Assembly: GCA_961205875.1 (NCBI GenBank)
Contig: OY540815.1
Location: forward strand, 21,265,638-21,329,637
Direction of reading: 5' to 3'
DNA from: Sialis fuliginosa
Lineage: Eukaryota; Arthropoda; Insecta; Megaloptera; Sialidae
DNA: 64,000 nucleotides
Shown: positions 1 through 43,395 of the stretch, one piece after another
Layout of the letters: each line of letters starts with the position of its first letter
Numbering within the stretch: position 1 is the first letter of the stretch
The notes under the pieces: model-generated
Told to the model about the DNA's origin: nothing
The model's input: only the letters and a program-made list of their open reading frames with translations
Database searches by the model: none
Made by a program: the position numbers and the translations under genes

Positions 1-123
1 ATTAACAACTTCTTTGTCTAAACGTCAAAATTATAAAAGAAAGAATATACGCAAGCTTTCGATTCACAGAATCATCGTCAGGCCAAAAATTTAACAAAGA
101 AGAATTAAATACAATCATATAAT

Positions 124-413
124 TAGAGATTGGAAAAATAGTTTTTCAACTATTGCGTAAACTTGCATTTATTGTAATTTTTATTACATATCTCCACCGT
201 TTTAAAAAAAATGGTTTGATTGAACACAATTTGAAATCAACTATTTGCAACTACCTTTCCAACTATTTTAAAACTATTTGCGACACTTTTTACTGCTTCG
301 TTTGCAATAATTATTATTAAATCGTCAAAAAAACTATTTACCAACTATTTTCCGAAAAAAAATTAAACTAGTAACTATTTCATTGAAAATAACAACTATT
401 TTTCCAATCTCTA
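124..413. mobile_element. hAT-like MITE with 8-bp target duplication
   Basis: The 290-bp element starts TAGAGATTGGAAAAATAGTT and ends with the inverted copy of that tip. It is bounded on both sides by the exact 8-bp repeat CATATAAT (116-123 and 414-421). Eight-base duplications and TAG-type tips are typical of hAT transposons. Inside, ACTATTT occurs about seven times, like the sub-terminal transposase-binding repeats of hAT elements. No coding capacity. Confidence 0.88.
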
Positions 414-871
414 CATATAATGTAAAAATATTGATGTTTTAAATTAAAAATTCAGAAATATATCTTCAATACAATATAATATATTCATTGAAGTACTTGA
501 AATAATGTAGCAAAAAATCTATTGTTATTAAAAGTTTTGGTTTAAATTAAAACATTCCGTTTTAAATTAAAAATATAAAATGCTTTGTTGTTGTTATACC
601 AAAAAGAATTTCTTGATATAAAACAAACATAGAATAAAAAACTGTGGAATATGTAAAATAAATATTTGTATAAACAATATCATTTTCCTGTGAAGTGGGT
701 AAATTTAAAAAAAATATTTGTTGGTCCATAAAGTAATTGATAATCAATCAAATCAAATTAATTAGTTAATTATTAAATGAAAAAATATTTGTATACCCCA
801 TTTTTCATTAATCTGTATATTTTGAAACTGACCTTTTATTTTGTATGTAGATACAGTAAAACATCGATATA

Positions 872-1423
872 AGGTACTGGTACCAGTCTTGGATATGCAT
901 ATGACCCCAATAATGGCTCCTTTTTAATTAAATGTATTGTATTAGAAAAATTTGTTGATATTTGATTACTACCATTTCTGAATATTAATCTATATACATT
1001 AAACTGTCTTACAGCGTGATTTGATGACAATAGGAGTTATAATGGCGGACATTTAAACTAATTAATAGTATAATTTATTTATTAATTATTATACTATCAT
1101 AGCAATTGCTTTACATTGTTTCAAATTTGACGATTCTTTCTTTTATATCTTTTGTGTGGTAGTATTTATCATTTTGTAATCATTAGCAAGTGTCCATCAC
1201 TGCATGCTCATTACTGGTTTTACTTTATCCATTACTGGAGAAAAAAATTAAAGGCTATAATTTAAGAAAAAACTATGTTTGCAGACTTTGGTAATTAAAT
1301 TGATTAAATAAAGAATAACTTGGTTTTTAGTAACATGAGTTCATGAGAATTACAAAAAAAGCATGTTAATCACAAAAAGAGTAAACCTTGCTCTTATAGC
1401 GGCCATAACTGGTGCCAGTACCT
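872..1423 (+). mobile_element. 552-bp TA-flanked MITE, copy 1
   Basis: Inverted tips AGGTACTGGTACCAGT and its complement ACTGGTGCCAGTACCT are flanked by TA at 870-871 and 1424-1425, as in Tc1/mariner-type insertions. There are no open frames. Related copies occur at 14950-15501 (also exactly 552 bp), 26963-27443 (inverted), 32878-33296 (truncated) and 41686-41724 (tip only). Confidence 0.88.
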
Positions 1424-2690
1424 TAATAGACTTTAGAACCTATATGAAATTTTCGTTGAAATATAAATTTTTGAAAGTTGTTCCAAATCGTTACTGTTCT
1501 ACATTATTCTAAAATATTTCTCCCACAGCATTAGGAAAACTGAATGATTTTTTTCAGTAGCCTCCTTTTAGTTGTTACTAACATTGTTTAAAAACATTTG
1601 AATATATACAGAGTAATATTTTATAATTGTGACGAAACTATATTATTCAAAATTATTATTTTTATTTAACATTTGCAGGCGTCACGTTTTTTCGTCGTTA
1701 TGAATTTCTTATTGTCGTTATGTACAATTGCCGCCCATTTTTATAAGGTTTCATACAAACACACGTGTTAAATTCAATTTCATTAATGAAAACACGTATT
1801 ATTATTTTTATGTTTGTAGCATTTGTATGGTTTATGGTATTTGCTCCTAATTGAAATTTTATTTTCTAACAAATATAATTACTTTCATATTTACTGAAAC
1901 TGTTCAACCAAAAACCATATTGTGATTAAATAATTAGTGTTCCATGCCATTAGCCCCCTACTTAAAATACTGAAAATTTTGAAAAATATGTAAGGACAAA
2001 AGTTGTTTGTACATATTTTTTATCGAAAAACTTCATGGGTATTAAGAAAGTAAAAATTTCCATCAAAATAGAGATTTTAGAAAAAACTTTACAGACAAAA
2101 GTTGTTTATTTTTTTTATAATATACGTATATGTAAAAAAAACTCAAGATCAAAATTTTGAATTCTATTGATTTTTCCTCTCATAACACAAAAACTTTTGT
2201 ACCAAACATTCTCTCTGAAAAACCGTACCTATTTTTCGGAATATTTGTTTATTTAAATTTAAATAGACCAACCTAATCAGTAGGTATGTAGATTATTTAA
2301 ATATTTCTCCAAATATGTCTACGCGCTAAATAATACGAGATACAGAGAAATCAAAGTTAACTTTGATGTTTAAAATAATTACCTACAATGTCCTACAACA
2401 CAGAAATATGTTAGGCGTCTACTAAATTACATACCTATCTACTGTAAGTATTGTGCGTGTAAATGGAACATTATTCAGTCGACGATGCCGAGGCATTGAA
2501 ATATTAGAACCAGAAACTCGAAATAAATAAATCATTGTCAGTTGTACAACTACATAAAATCGATTCGAAGACGCAAAAACATTAATATTAGGTATAGGTA
2601 GTATTAAAACTTTATATAAAACTGCCGTTAAAAGTAAAAAAAAAACAGTTCCAATTAATTTTCTTCTGTAGGCTTTCGTGGCCGTTGTCC

Positions 2691-2886
2691 ATAGTAGTTA
2701 ACTTTTCGGGCTGTTGTCCACGTTGTCGTATTTTTACACTTGACGTTTCGACTCTCATGTCGGAGTCTTCTTCAGAAGTGATTCAGTTTTCAGAATCACT
2801 TCTGAAGAAGACTCCGACATGAGAGTCGAAACGTCAAGTGTAAAAATACGACAACGTGGACAACAGCCCGAAAAGTTAGCTACTAT
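2691..2886. repeat. Near-perfect hairpin, 94-bp arms, with hammerhead-like cores; likely Penelope-like terminal repeats
   Basis: Arms 2691-2784 and 2793-2886 differ at one base and are joined by an 8-base loop. A 12-bp direct repeat, AGTTCCAATTAA, flanks the insertion (2647-2658 and 2887-2898). In the plus-strand right arm: CACTT, CTGAAGA (2802-2808), GACTC (2810-2814), GAGTC (2823-2827), GAAA, CGTC, AAGTG. CACTT pairs with AAGTG (helix I), GACTC pairs with GAGTC (helix II), and CUGANGA plus GAAA are the hammerhead core strands. There is one extra A between the core and helix II. Penelope-like retroelements are known to carry such motifs in their terminal repeats. Confidence 0.7.
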
Positions 2887-3232
2887 AGTTCCAATTAACT
2901 TATATTATAGGTACGTATATTTTATCATAGTTGCTGAATAACAGACACTAGATTTCTTATCAATAGGTTATTCATATTCATAACAGATTCAGTTAAATGA
3001 GATGAATTTTTTGTAAGGAAGGGGTGAGTATTACTACATCAAAAAATATTAATAATTCTATGTGGTTTAGGCAGTATACCAAAAAATCTGAAATTCGGAA
3101 ATTTTTTATATGGCTATAACTTTTTTGTCAAAGTAGATAGGTACTTTTCGTTTACGGTTTCTTAAAGCTCTTTTTATGTAGAATTGATTGGTGTATTTAG
3201 ATTTTTATAACATTTTAGTTTTGGAGATACAA

Positions 3233-3556
3233 GCCCTAAGTTGGCTATAGCATATTTAAACGTGTTTTTTACTCTTCTTTAATATGTCACTTATCATATA
3301 TATTTTCGAAAATAAATAAAATACTAGTGATATTTATAAAGAATTTTATTACAAACATTTTAGGCCATGAAAAACTAAAAATTTTAAACAAAAATTACAA
3401 CAACAATCAAAATAACAAATGAATATTTGAAAACAATAAACTATTACAAAAAAAAATATTCCTACTTTTTTTCGAAAATAAATATGAAAAGTTACATATC
3501 GTTGTAAAGTAGAGTAAAAAACACGTTCAAATATGTTACAGCGAACTTAGTAGCCC
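3233..3556. repeat. Fold-back element, about 324 bp
   Basis: The left part (GCCCTAAGTTGGCTATAGCA, then ACGTGTTTTTTACTCT) is repeated in inverted form on the right (AGAGTAAAAAACACGT to TTAGTAGCCC). Arms are about 90-100 bp with scattered mismatches. No coding capacity and no clear target duplication. Confidence 0.7.
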
Positions 3557-5460
3557 ATAAAAAAAAAACTATACTAGAATAATCTTCTTAATTTGAATAA
3601 AATCAAGATACAGAATTATTGACGAGACATTTAAATAAAGTTGATATCGTCTCAGTCTCGTTTCTCTAAAATTCAAGCAGTATCGTCACGTTTAAAATTA
3701 AGCCAGTTTATATAATTCATAGTAGAACTGCCAAAACATTTTATTCGTTAATATAATAATAGACATTTATTTCATAAAAATCGGTATGAGTTTTAGTTGC
3801 ATGCTCCAAATTACTGTAACCTGGAAAAGTCACGTTCTCTTCATGTATTCTGTCAGTGCAGCGGTTATGGCGAAGGGGGGATGGGTAGAATATAGATAAT
3901 AACGCATCCGGCCGAATGTTTTCTTTAGGAAAATACTGTGATTAGCTTGATTTGTGATCAAATCGTGGTTGAAATAAATTTAGGATGACAACGGAACATT
4001 TTTTTTCGCATTATCCATTAAATTTATGTTGTAATTTGGACTATTTAGAAAATATATATTTGTTGTATAATTTCAAAAGTTTAAAAGGCATGTTGAGTAA
4101 GTCTACTTACTGAAAAGAAAATAGCTGAATGCGAAGTAGGTGGTGGGGGAAACGAAATCGATCGCAGCGCACGAGGTGGCCAAAAAGAAACTTGTGGCGG
4201 GCTCATTTTTAACTAAAAATAGAAAGATCAACATGATTAACCACAATATAGTAATAAAGAATCGTCTAAAAAATATATTTTTATTGAAATTATTCGTTTA
4301 ATTACTTACTCACCCTAGTTGCAACCGCTAGTCGGCGCTGTCATCGCACACGCTGCGAATCGGTAAAAAAATAATAGTTAAAATTTACTATTTGTTTCTT
4401 AATTATGTAATGGATAACTAAAGAAAAATATAAAAGATTCGCCATTTTTCAAAATTTCTTATTTAATGATCACAGTAAAAAAAATAAACATTTACACGAG
4501 ACTGAAAAATTTCTCGATCTCGATCACGTGTACGAGGATTTATTTAGGTTTAATTTTTAACGAGACGAGATAGCTTCAAATTTCACGAAAAATATATTAT
4601 GTCATTTTATCAATAATAATTTTTTTTTGTATTTTATCTCGAAGTATTTTGTATATTCTGTATATATGTACATTACAATACTATAACCTAATTCTATAGC
4701 ATTGAATTGTTTGCGTTCACAATTTTGTTCGGCTTTTTATATTTCTTTGCATAATAGAATCCAATTTTTCATTGTAAAAAAATGTATAAGAAACCAGAAA
4801 AATGTATAGATTTAAAAAAATCAATATATTTCATTAAAACTGAAATAAAAAACGCTTTGAAATCATAAACGCGATTTAAAAATATCACTCGATTTTAATA
4901 TCAAAAACGTGAAATATGTTCTCATTTTTCAGAAAAACGTGCGAGAAAAAAACTATATATCTACATCAAAAGGCCATTGTTTGACTTGTAATATATTTAA
5001 AACATATATACGAATACATGTATAAAAACCACGTATACAATATTTTCTCATTACAGTCAATAAACATAGGAAGGTAAATTTTACAAAATAATTTTACAGA
5101 ATTGTACATAGGTACTCGTATTGTATATAGCTTTTTCCTGCTTACATAATATTCTTTTGAGCATTTACGTATATACAGCGAAATATATAATTTTTGTTTT
5201 ATGTATAATTGTTATTTATTTTTAATAAAACACAATTTTTGTTGTGAATTTACATACATTATTATAGTGCCTATGATATATAGGGGAAAGTCAGTTAATT
5301 TGGACCATTTAAAAAAATTAAGATATAAAGTTTTAGGTTTAGATACATTCTTTTTTTATGAAATGAAACAGCAGTTTATAGATTATTATAAACTCCATAA
5401 AAATCAACAAAATGTGTAAAAGTCCGTGTAAACGACACTTTACACCCGACATAACTAATC

Positions 5461-5513
5461 GGGTTTAGTTATGCTATTCCTCTTGGTCTACGGGAATAGC
5501 ATAAGTAAACCGG
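5461..5513. repeat. Short hairpin
   Basis: GGTTTAGTTATGCTATTCC and GGAATAGCATAAGTAAACC pair over about 18 of 19 positions around a 12-base loop. Nearby GTGTAAAC motifs recur at 5427, 5541, 5825 and 5892, suggesting debris of a transposon. The stem is too short for a normal microRNA precursor. Confidence 0.4.
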
Positions 5514-6496
5514 AATAGAGCAGGAATAAAAATGCGTGTAAACTGCATGGACATAGTGATACCTATTTAGCCAACCTCAAAAAATATAAGTATCTACGGA
5601 GTATATGGATTTCATCGTAATACACTTCGTATTAACATTTGAAAGCGTCTTCAGTTAAAATATGGTTAAAACACCTGAGACGAAGAGATGGAAAACAAAA
5701 GAAACCTGATTTGTGGGACATAAAAGAGACGAAATATTTTTGAGATTTCTTGTTGGTACACCATCAAACTTATAGCGTATTTCAAATCGGAATTATAATT
5801 CCAGCTGACGTCACTTATTCTCGTATGTGTAAACACCACCACTTGAAACGGTTTTGTTACATCGGTTATAGTTAAACCGGAATAAAAGCGCTGTGTAAAC
5901 GTACTCTATGATAGTCTCAGTAAACAGTTTTTGTTATATATATAGAATATGGATGTTGTAGGCGATATAAGTGCCTTAAGTAAAACAATGAGGTAGTCTG
6001 CATATTTTCACGCTCTCGACACTTGACAAAGGGGATAAATTACATAACCACTTGGGGAAGGGCGAACAGCAATTATAACCTAAATGATTATATTGAACAG
6101 ATGCGAAATTTCCTTTCAGTAAATTTATTACGTTATGTAACGTTTAAGATACCAGGTGTATTGGGTGCGTCTCAAAGGCAATTACTGCTTCTGAGTATTC
6201 ATTAACACATGCAGACCGAATGATACTTATGTACTTGTGACCGAAAATAAACAAGGATCTTAATGTTAACAATTATGTTATGAGAATTGATAATGATTTC
6301 GTTTTTGATTTTGAAGTTTTGTTATTCAATAGGATTGTATGTGTTAATATATTCATTAATAATACAGTACAGGTATAAGAACATTCATTACAAATACTAA
6401 TTAGAAGATATAGGTATGTATAATTACTATAATCTATAATAATGAAAATATAATCTTCATTTTTGATAATGATTTTTTAAATATTTATATAAAATT

Positions 6497-7638
6497 AGCT
6501 ACGGAATTATTTTTTTAGGATTTAAAAATATAATTCTACACAAAACTTGACTACATTATATTTAACGGTTTAGGCAGCGTATTGCAAAAGAGCGCGCTGG
6601 TAGCAAACTTTTTTCCGAGTTGATTTACTATTATCGTCACTGCTTATTCCTTATGTTACCTAACGTAACAAAATAAATACTAAAACCTGGGGAAAGAACA
6701 TATCTATGAATTAAAAAAAAAACACGTAAATCGGATAAGTGGTTCTTGAGTGATAAGAGCACTAATGGACAGACATACAGACAGAGAGATGTTGCTTTTT
6801 ATACATATACTAGCTGGGCCCACGCGGCTTCGCTCGCGTAGACTACGGAATTATTGTTTAGGATTTTTGAAAAATATAGTTTAAATAATTAAGTACAAAC
6901 ACGATTAGTTATTATTGTAATAATAATTTATCAATACCTAAATTACCTAACAAAAACGAATCAGAAGAAAAAAGTACAAATAATTTGTGTTCTGTTTAAA
7001 TTTAAATGTTAATTATTGAAAACAAAATAAACACAAACGATCAGCCGAGGGACTCCGAATAACAACCGAGCGTACGCGAATCCAGTCTGATGTACTTGCT
7101 TCGATGCGGCACGACACCATACATTTAAGATATTATCTTTATAAATATATTTTAAGATATTTTCTAAACTATACGACCAAATTGGATGCTGTAAATGGCA
7201 AACTATATCTACATTAAGTACTTATGACGATGAAATCATTTATTTCGATAAGGATTAATGTTTTGCAGGTCATAAGTCCATGTAAACAAAACCCAAATAT
7301 TTTATGTTTTTTTTGTAACATAAAAGCAGTCATTGTGGCTTAAATATAAAAGTTAGACATATCGTGTCGCTGACTTAATTGTAGAACTTTTGATTCTACA
7401 CAATTCTTTAATACATTATTTTGTTCTATATTGAACGGTTTAGGCAGCGTATTACAAAACAGCGCGCCGACGGCAAAATTTTTTCCGACTTGATTTACTA
7501 TTATCGTCACTGCTTTGTTGTTATGTTACCTAACGTAAAAAAATATAGCCTATAACCTGGCCAGAGAACGTACCTATGAATTAAAAAAAAAAACTCGTAA
7601 ATCGGATAAGTGGTTCTCGAGTGATAAGGTAACTAACG

Positions 7639-7672
<34 letters not shown>

Positions 7673-7690
7673 GAGACGTTGAGCTTTATA
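6497..7690 (+). repeat. Two tandem copies of a retroposon-tail-like repeat
   Basis: Both units begin near TACGGAATTATT (6497 and 6838). They share GGTTTAGGCAGCGTATT, TTTACTATTATCGTCACTGC, ACCTAACGTAA and AAATCGGATAAGTGGTTCT, and end in CAGACA-type microsatellites (about 6771-6790 and 7636-7672). The first is about 340 bp, the second about 850 bp. The segment GCGGCTTCGCTCGCGT at 6826-6841 is a motif often seen in arthropod SINE/RTE tails. No reverse transcriptase remains. Confidence 0.65.
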
Positions 7691-9292
7691 TATATTAAGG
7701 ATTATATTATAGATGCCAAATAATTGTGATAAAATATATTAGTGATTTATATACTTAACAAAAATATGTCCTACAGGACTTTTATCCTTTTCAAAATACA
7801 CTAAATAAATAATAATTTAATATTTTTTTTGTGTGATATATATTTTTTAAATAAATAAAAAACAATAGTCAAATGCAAGTTGAACCTCGCGCGTTTAGTG
7901 TTCAGTATCGACAAATACTTTACGGGGCACATTTTTGCGTAAAGTACATATAAGGATATATCCATAAAAATCTCGATTTCGAAATTTGTTATCATACTTT
8001 TTGGTCTAGTATTTATATGTAGCAGTAAATATATAAAAAAGTAGTATGTTTCGCCTCCGTTACACGCAAAAATTACCGCGTCATAAATTTGTATTAAAAC
8101 CTGTATACAATTAGGTTGCAAGGACAATGGAACTCCTTGGTGAGTTTCCTTTAAGGCTCAGTGAAAATTAATGTTCAGTTGCGAAACTCAGTGACCCTTA
8201 TCTTACACGTGATGTAATGCATACGTAACTTTTAACATGTGAAATCTGCCCACGTCCTTTTGTAATATAATATATTGCGTGCAAATTTTGCAGACAATCT
8301 AACAATCTGTTCGTAATAAAAACTTTTATATATTATAGATATCATTGAACATAATTAGTATTGAAGTTGAAGTAAGTTGTTAAGTTTGTACAAAATTTAT
8401 AAGTACTGATAAAATGAAATGATAAAATATAAAACATATATAGTGAAAAGGTACTCAAAAACGAACTTATATGAATATGCAGTTATCCGGTTATAAAACC
8501 GCTATATGATTATTTGTAAATCATAGAAAAAGATAGAAAAATTTGTAAAGAATTTATAACGAGGTAGTTATACGTTTCTATTGAAAAATCTGAATTCAAG
8601 TTTATTTAAAAAGTGCTTCACACTCCGACTCCGGTAAATATGTACGTAACAACTAAAAAAAACAGCTACAATTAAATACATTTATCAAAATAATGAATAA
8701 AAATTATTACGAATTAATATTATATTGTATAAACAATTTATGTAGGTACAATTACTGATATTATGACTAGAATTATTAATTAACAATTCTTTTGTGATGG
8801 AACGAAACTATAACAATATTATTAAATAATATACATTAATAATAATATGCTAAAATAATTAAATTTGGTTTGATCAATTTGTCTAAAAAAATTCTTCTAG
8901 TACCTTTGAACAAAAATAACCTTTTTAATCGAATTTTATTTTCTGCTTTTTAATTGGTTTCAACCAAAACGTATTTTTTTGCAGAACTCTTACACGATTA
9001 AAAAAATGCAGATCTTTAACTGTATTTATATTTTATGTCCCCCCCCCCCACAATTTTAAATTATTTTGAGGCGAATTCACCTATTGTATATCGCGTATAT
9101 TTTAATTAAAACATGTGATTTAGACATTGTAAAAAAAACGAACTAACACGCGAAACTTTTGAATTTTTTTGCAAAACCCAATGTGGAAATTGCTGGACTC
9201 GAATGACATAATTTACGATAGATATTATCTATATGTAACGTCTATTTTCTAAATCCGGAATATAAACATAAATAATATAGATAACATTATAA

Positions 9293-40498
<31,206 letters not shown>

Positions 40499-40757
40499 AC
40501 CAGTGGTTTCAAAAATGTTTAATGAGTACCTACAGAGTACAGACCAAAGGGGGTTATTATTTATTTCAGTTTCTACCATAGAAATATAATGTAATTTTTT
40601 TTAAATCTATGTCTAAATATTGTACTAATAGGATAAAATCCAATCCAATTCTTTTAAATCATGTAGTTGGTAATATAAAAATTAATTGGAACCCAAATTG
40701 ATTAAAAAAATTTCTTTGTTTAATGTTCACTCCTGTACAACCGTAGTGCTATCTAGC

Positions 40758-41680
40758 CGTAAGGGAAGTATTTAGTATTCTCGCTAACAGTTTTGTCAAT
40801 CCTCCCCCTCCTATTAACAAAAAAACTAGTTATGAAACACTTTAAGTTGAAGTTTTTACTTTTTTAAATAAATTCTTATATATTTATATAGTAACTAAAT
40901 GATTCTACGTCTTATTTTAGTCGATATTTGTATGACGAGTTGAAGTTCACTGCAGGAAATATCATTAAAAAATTTCGAATTTTTGATTTCGTTAAAAGTA
41001 TGTTTATTGTATAGAAAATGACGTGAAAAGTTGTTTGTTTCAAACCGCAGGTCTGTATCTCAAACCGTTCTCGAGATATAGCCTCTCAAAGTTTTAGTTT
41101 TTTCAAATTTTTGAAGAAAAAAGGCCATAACTTTTAAATGCGTGGTCGGAATTGATTTTAGTTGACGGATTTGAAATCAGCGTGTCAAAATCTATATAAT
41201 GACATGTATAATACTTTAAAATCCGACAAAAAAATTTTGGTGAAAAATCGACAATTTTTTAAGGTATACCCCTTTGAATTTTTTCGATTTTTCGCAAAAA
41301 TTTTTTTTTCTAGTTTTAAGGTATTATACATGTCATTATATAGATTTTGACACGCTGATTCCAAATCCGTCAATTAAAATCAATTCCGACCACCCGTTCA
41401 AAAGTTATGGCCTTTTTACTCCAAAAATTTGAAAAAACTAAAACTTTGAGAGGTCATATCTCGAGAACGGTTTGAGATACAGACCTGCGGTTTGAACAGT
41501 TCAATTTTTCACGCCATTTTCTATACAATTAACATACTTTTAATGAAATCATAAATTCGAAATTTTTTAGTGATATTTCCTGCAGTGAACTTCAACTCGT
41601 CATACAAATATCGACTAAAATACAAGTGAATAAGACGTATTTTTTTACTATATAAATATATAAGAATTTATTTTAAAAAG
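40758..41680. mobile_element. Palindromic fold-back element, third copy, after the kinase stop codon
   Basis: The palindrome 40861-41680 is centred near 41267 with arms of about 400 bp. On the left, similarity to the hAT-type element at 9586-10683 continues to about 40758 (AAGGGAAG, CTATTAACAAAAAAA, AGTTATGAAACAC). The right side lacks the matching outer part. The two mirror-image 62-codon frames are symmetry artefacts. Confidence 0.82.
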
Positions 41681-41685
41681 TAAAA

Positions 41686-41724
41686 CCTTGCTCTTATAGC
41701 GGCCATAACTGGTGCCAGTACATT
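41686..41724 (+). mobile_element. MITE tip fragment
   Basis: CTTGCTCTTATAGCGGCCAT followed by AACTGGTGCCAGTAC is the right end of the 552-bp family. It abuts the palindromic element with no other part present. Confidence 0.75.
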
Positions 41725-43395
41725 ATTTATTATTATTATTATTATAGAAAATAAAATTATATATAATTAAGAATAATAATAGTTACAGAAAACGCAAAAT
41801 AAATTTAATTTAAATAGAATTTTACTGAATTTAAGAATCCACGCACAGACCCCCCCTAAAATTTTAGGTTAATGTTCTAGTTATATTGTATTTCTATGGA
41901 TTTCACCAAGCCCTCAAATAATAATGTTTAAAAAAACAGGGTACTAAGTAATATAAATGATATTTCAAGTATAAAAATGCATTTTATTCTGGTATAAGAA
42001 TGATAGAAACCGCTGGTTACATTTCTTGCCTTTTTATTCAAAAAATTATTTGTCTAGGATAGTTTTAAAAAATTGTCGAGTGCGTGTCAAGCCTCGCGCT
42101 TTAGTGTCCCGTACCGTATAGTTTTTCAATTTATTCGAATATATGTATTCATTTAATTAAGAACCACTAATTACAGTTAATAGTTTGTCTATTAGAAACA
42201 CATGTACTATATGTATATTTTTATAACATTTTGAATTTTAACTATAATTATGCCAAATCTCAGCTTGTGACAGACAGATGGACGGAGGGGCACGTGATGA
42301 TTTCGGTACGGAAAACTAAAAAAAATTAATTTTATTTTAATTACCCAGAATATTTCTAAATATTGTAATCAAAAAATATATAAATTAGATATTTTTATCT
42401 AGATTAAATTTTTTTAAATGTCAATTTTCATTCCAATTTTCACTACTAATGTATGTATAGTTATTTAAGTGAGTTACTAGCTTAATGCTATATTTTGTCG
42501 TTTAATTCTATATAAAACGATATACAAAAAATTGTATCTACTGCACGGAAATTATGTTTAATTTATTTCTTAATTTTAAGTTATCAGTCCCTCACAATCA
42601 GCCAATAAATCATTTGTAGGTATATAAACTGCCTTACTAAATTCAATTAACTGATTTTTAAAACTATGTACTTACATGTAATAATTTCGTTTGTTGTATT
42701 AAATGTCATATATATTATTTGCAATTAGGTACTATTATGTATTTTGAATTTATATATTTGTTATAAAAATTTGTTGGTAATAAAATATCTATATTGAATT
42801 CCAGGAAATATGATAAATAAAATACAATTTTATACTAAAATTTAAAAAATTGTTCTTGTCTTTACATGTTTATTGTCACCACTTACTTATGTTATATATA
42901 AACCAATTGTATGTAGATTCTTTGGTTTATATCTTCACTGTTATACTTTCATATTATTCCGCTAGATGTCTCAGTCAATGTTAGTTGGTAATAATATAGT
43001 AAAAGTGTAGTTTTAGCGGTTATTTGTGTTGTGTTTGTAACAATCACAATTCGTGGAAATTTAAATAATGTGGAAAATAGTTTAGCAATATAATTTTATT
43101 GATTAATATAATACAATACAATAAAATAATTTATATTTATTCACATTTATGTTTAAGGAAGATACATATTACATATTACCATTGAAATGGCAAAAATTGG
43201 CAAAAGTTTTGACATTTATTTTACACCAATAATTATTTGAACATACATATTCTTAAATTGTGTTAACTTTCGTAGAAGCTCACCATAAATATATATATGT
43301 AAATTATCACAAAAACACCGTGGAACAATTTTTTAAGTGTTATGTTTGAAAAAAGATTTCATAGGTACTTAAAAAGTGACGTGATAGTTTTAAAT

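Larger units (their letters stand above)
40499..43395. other. 3' flank of STK32 and tail-to-tail intergenic space
   Basis: The plus-strand kinase and the minus-strand tetraspanin converge here. A weak ATTAAA signal is at 40701. A palindromic element (40758-41680) and a MITE tip (41686-41724) follow. From 41725 to 43395 I see no gene. The piece near 42075-42315 (CCTCGCGC, then CAGACAGATGGACGG and TTCGGTACGGAAAACT) resembles retroposon tail sequence. Confidence 0.7.

Noticed and set aside
4130-4215. GC-richer patch considered as the missing first kinase exon
   Set aside because: No frame gives a Met-Gly start leading into a donor of the required phase before VNFDHF.
7636-7672. CAGACA microsatellite considered as a CRISPR-like or satellite array
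   Set aside because: It is a simple 4-base repeat at the tail of a retroposon-like unit; no spacers.
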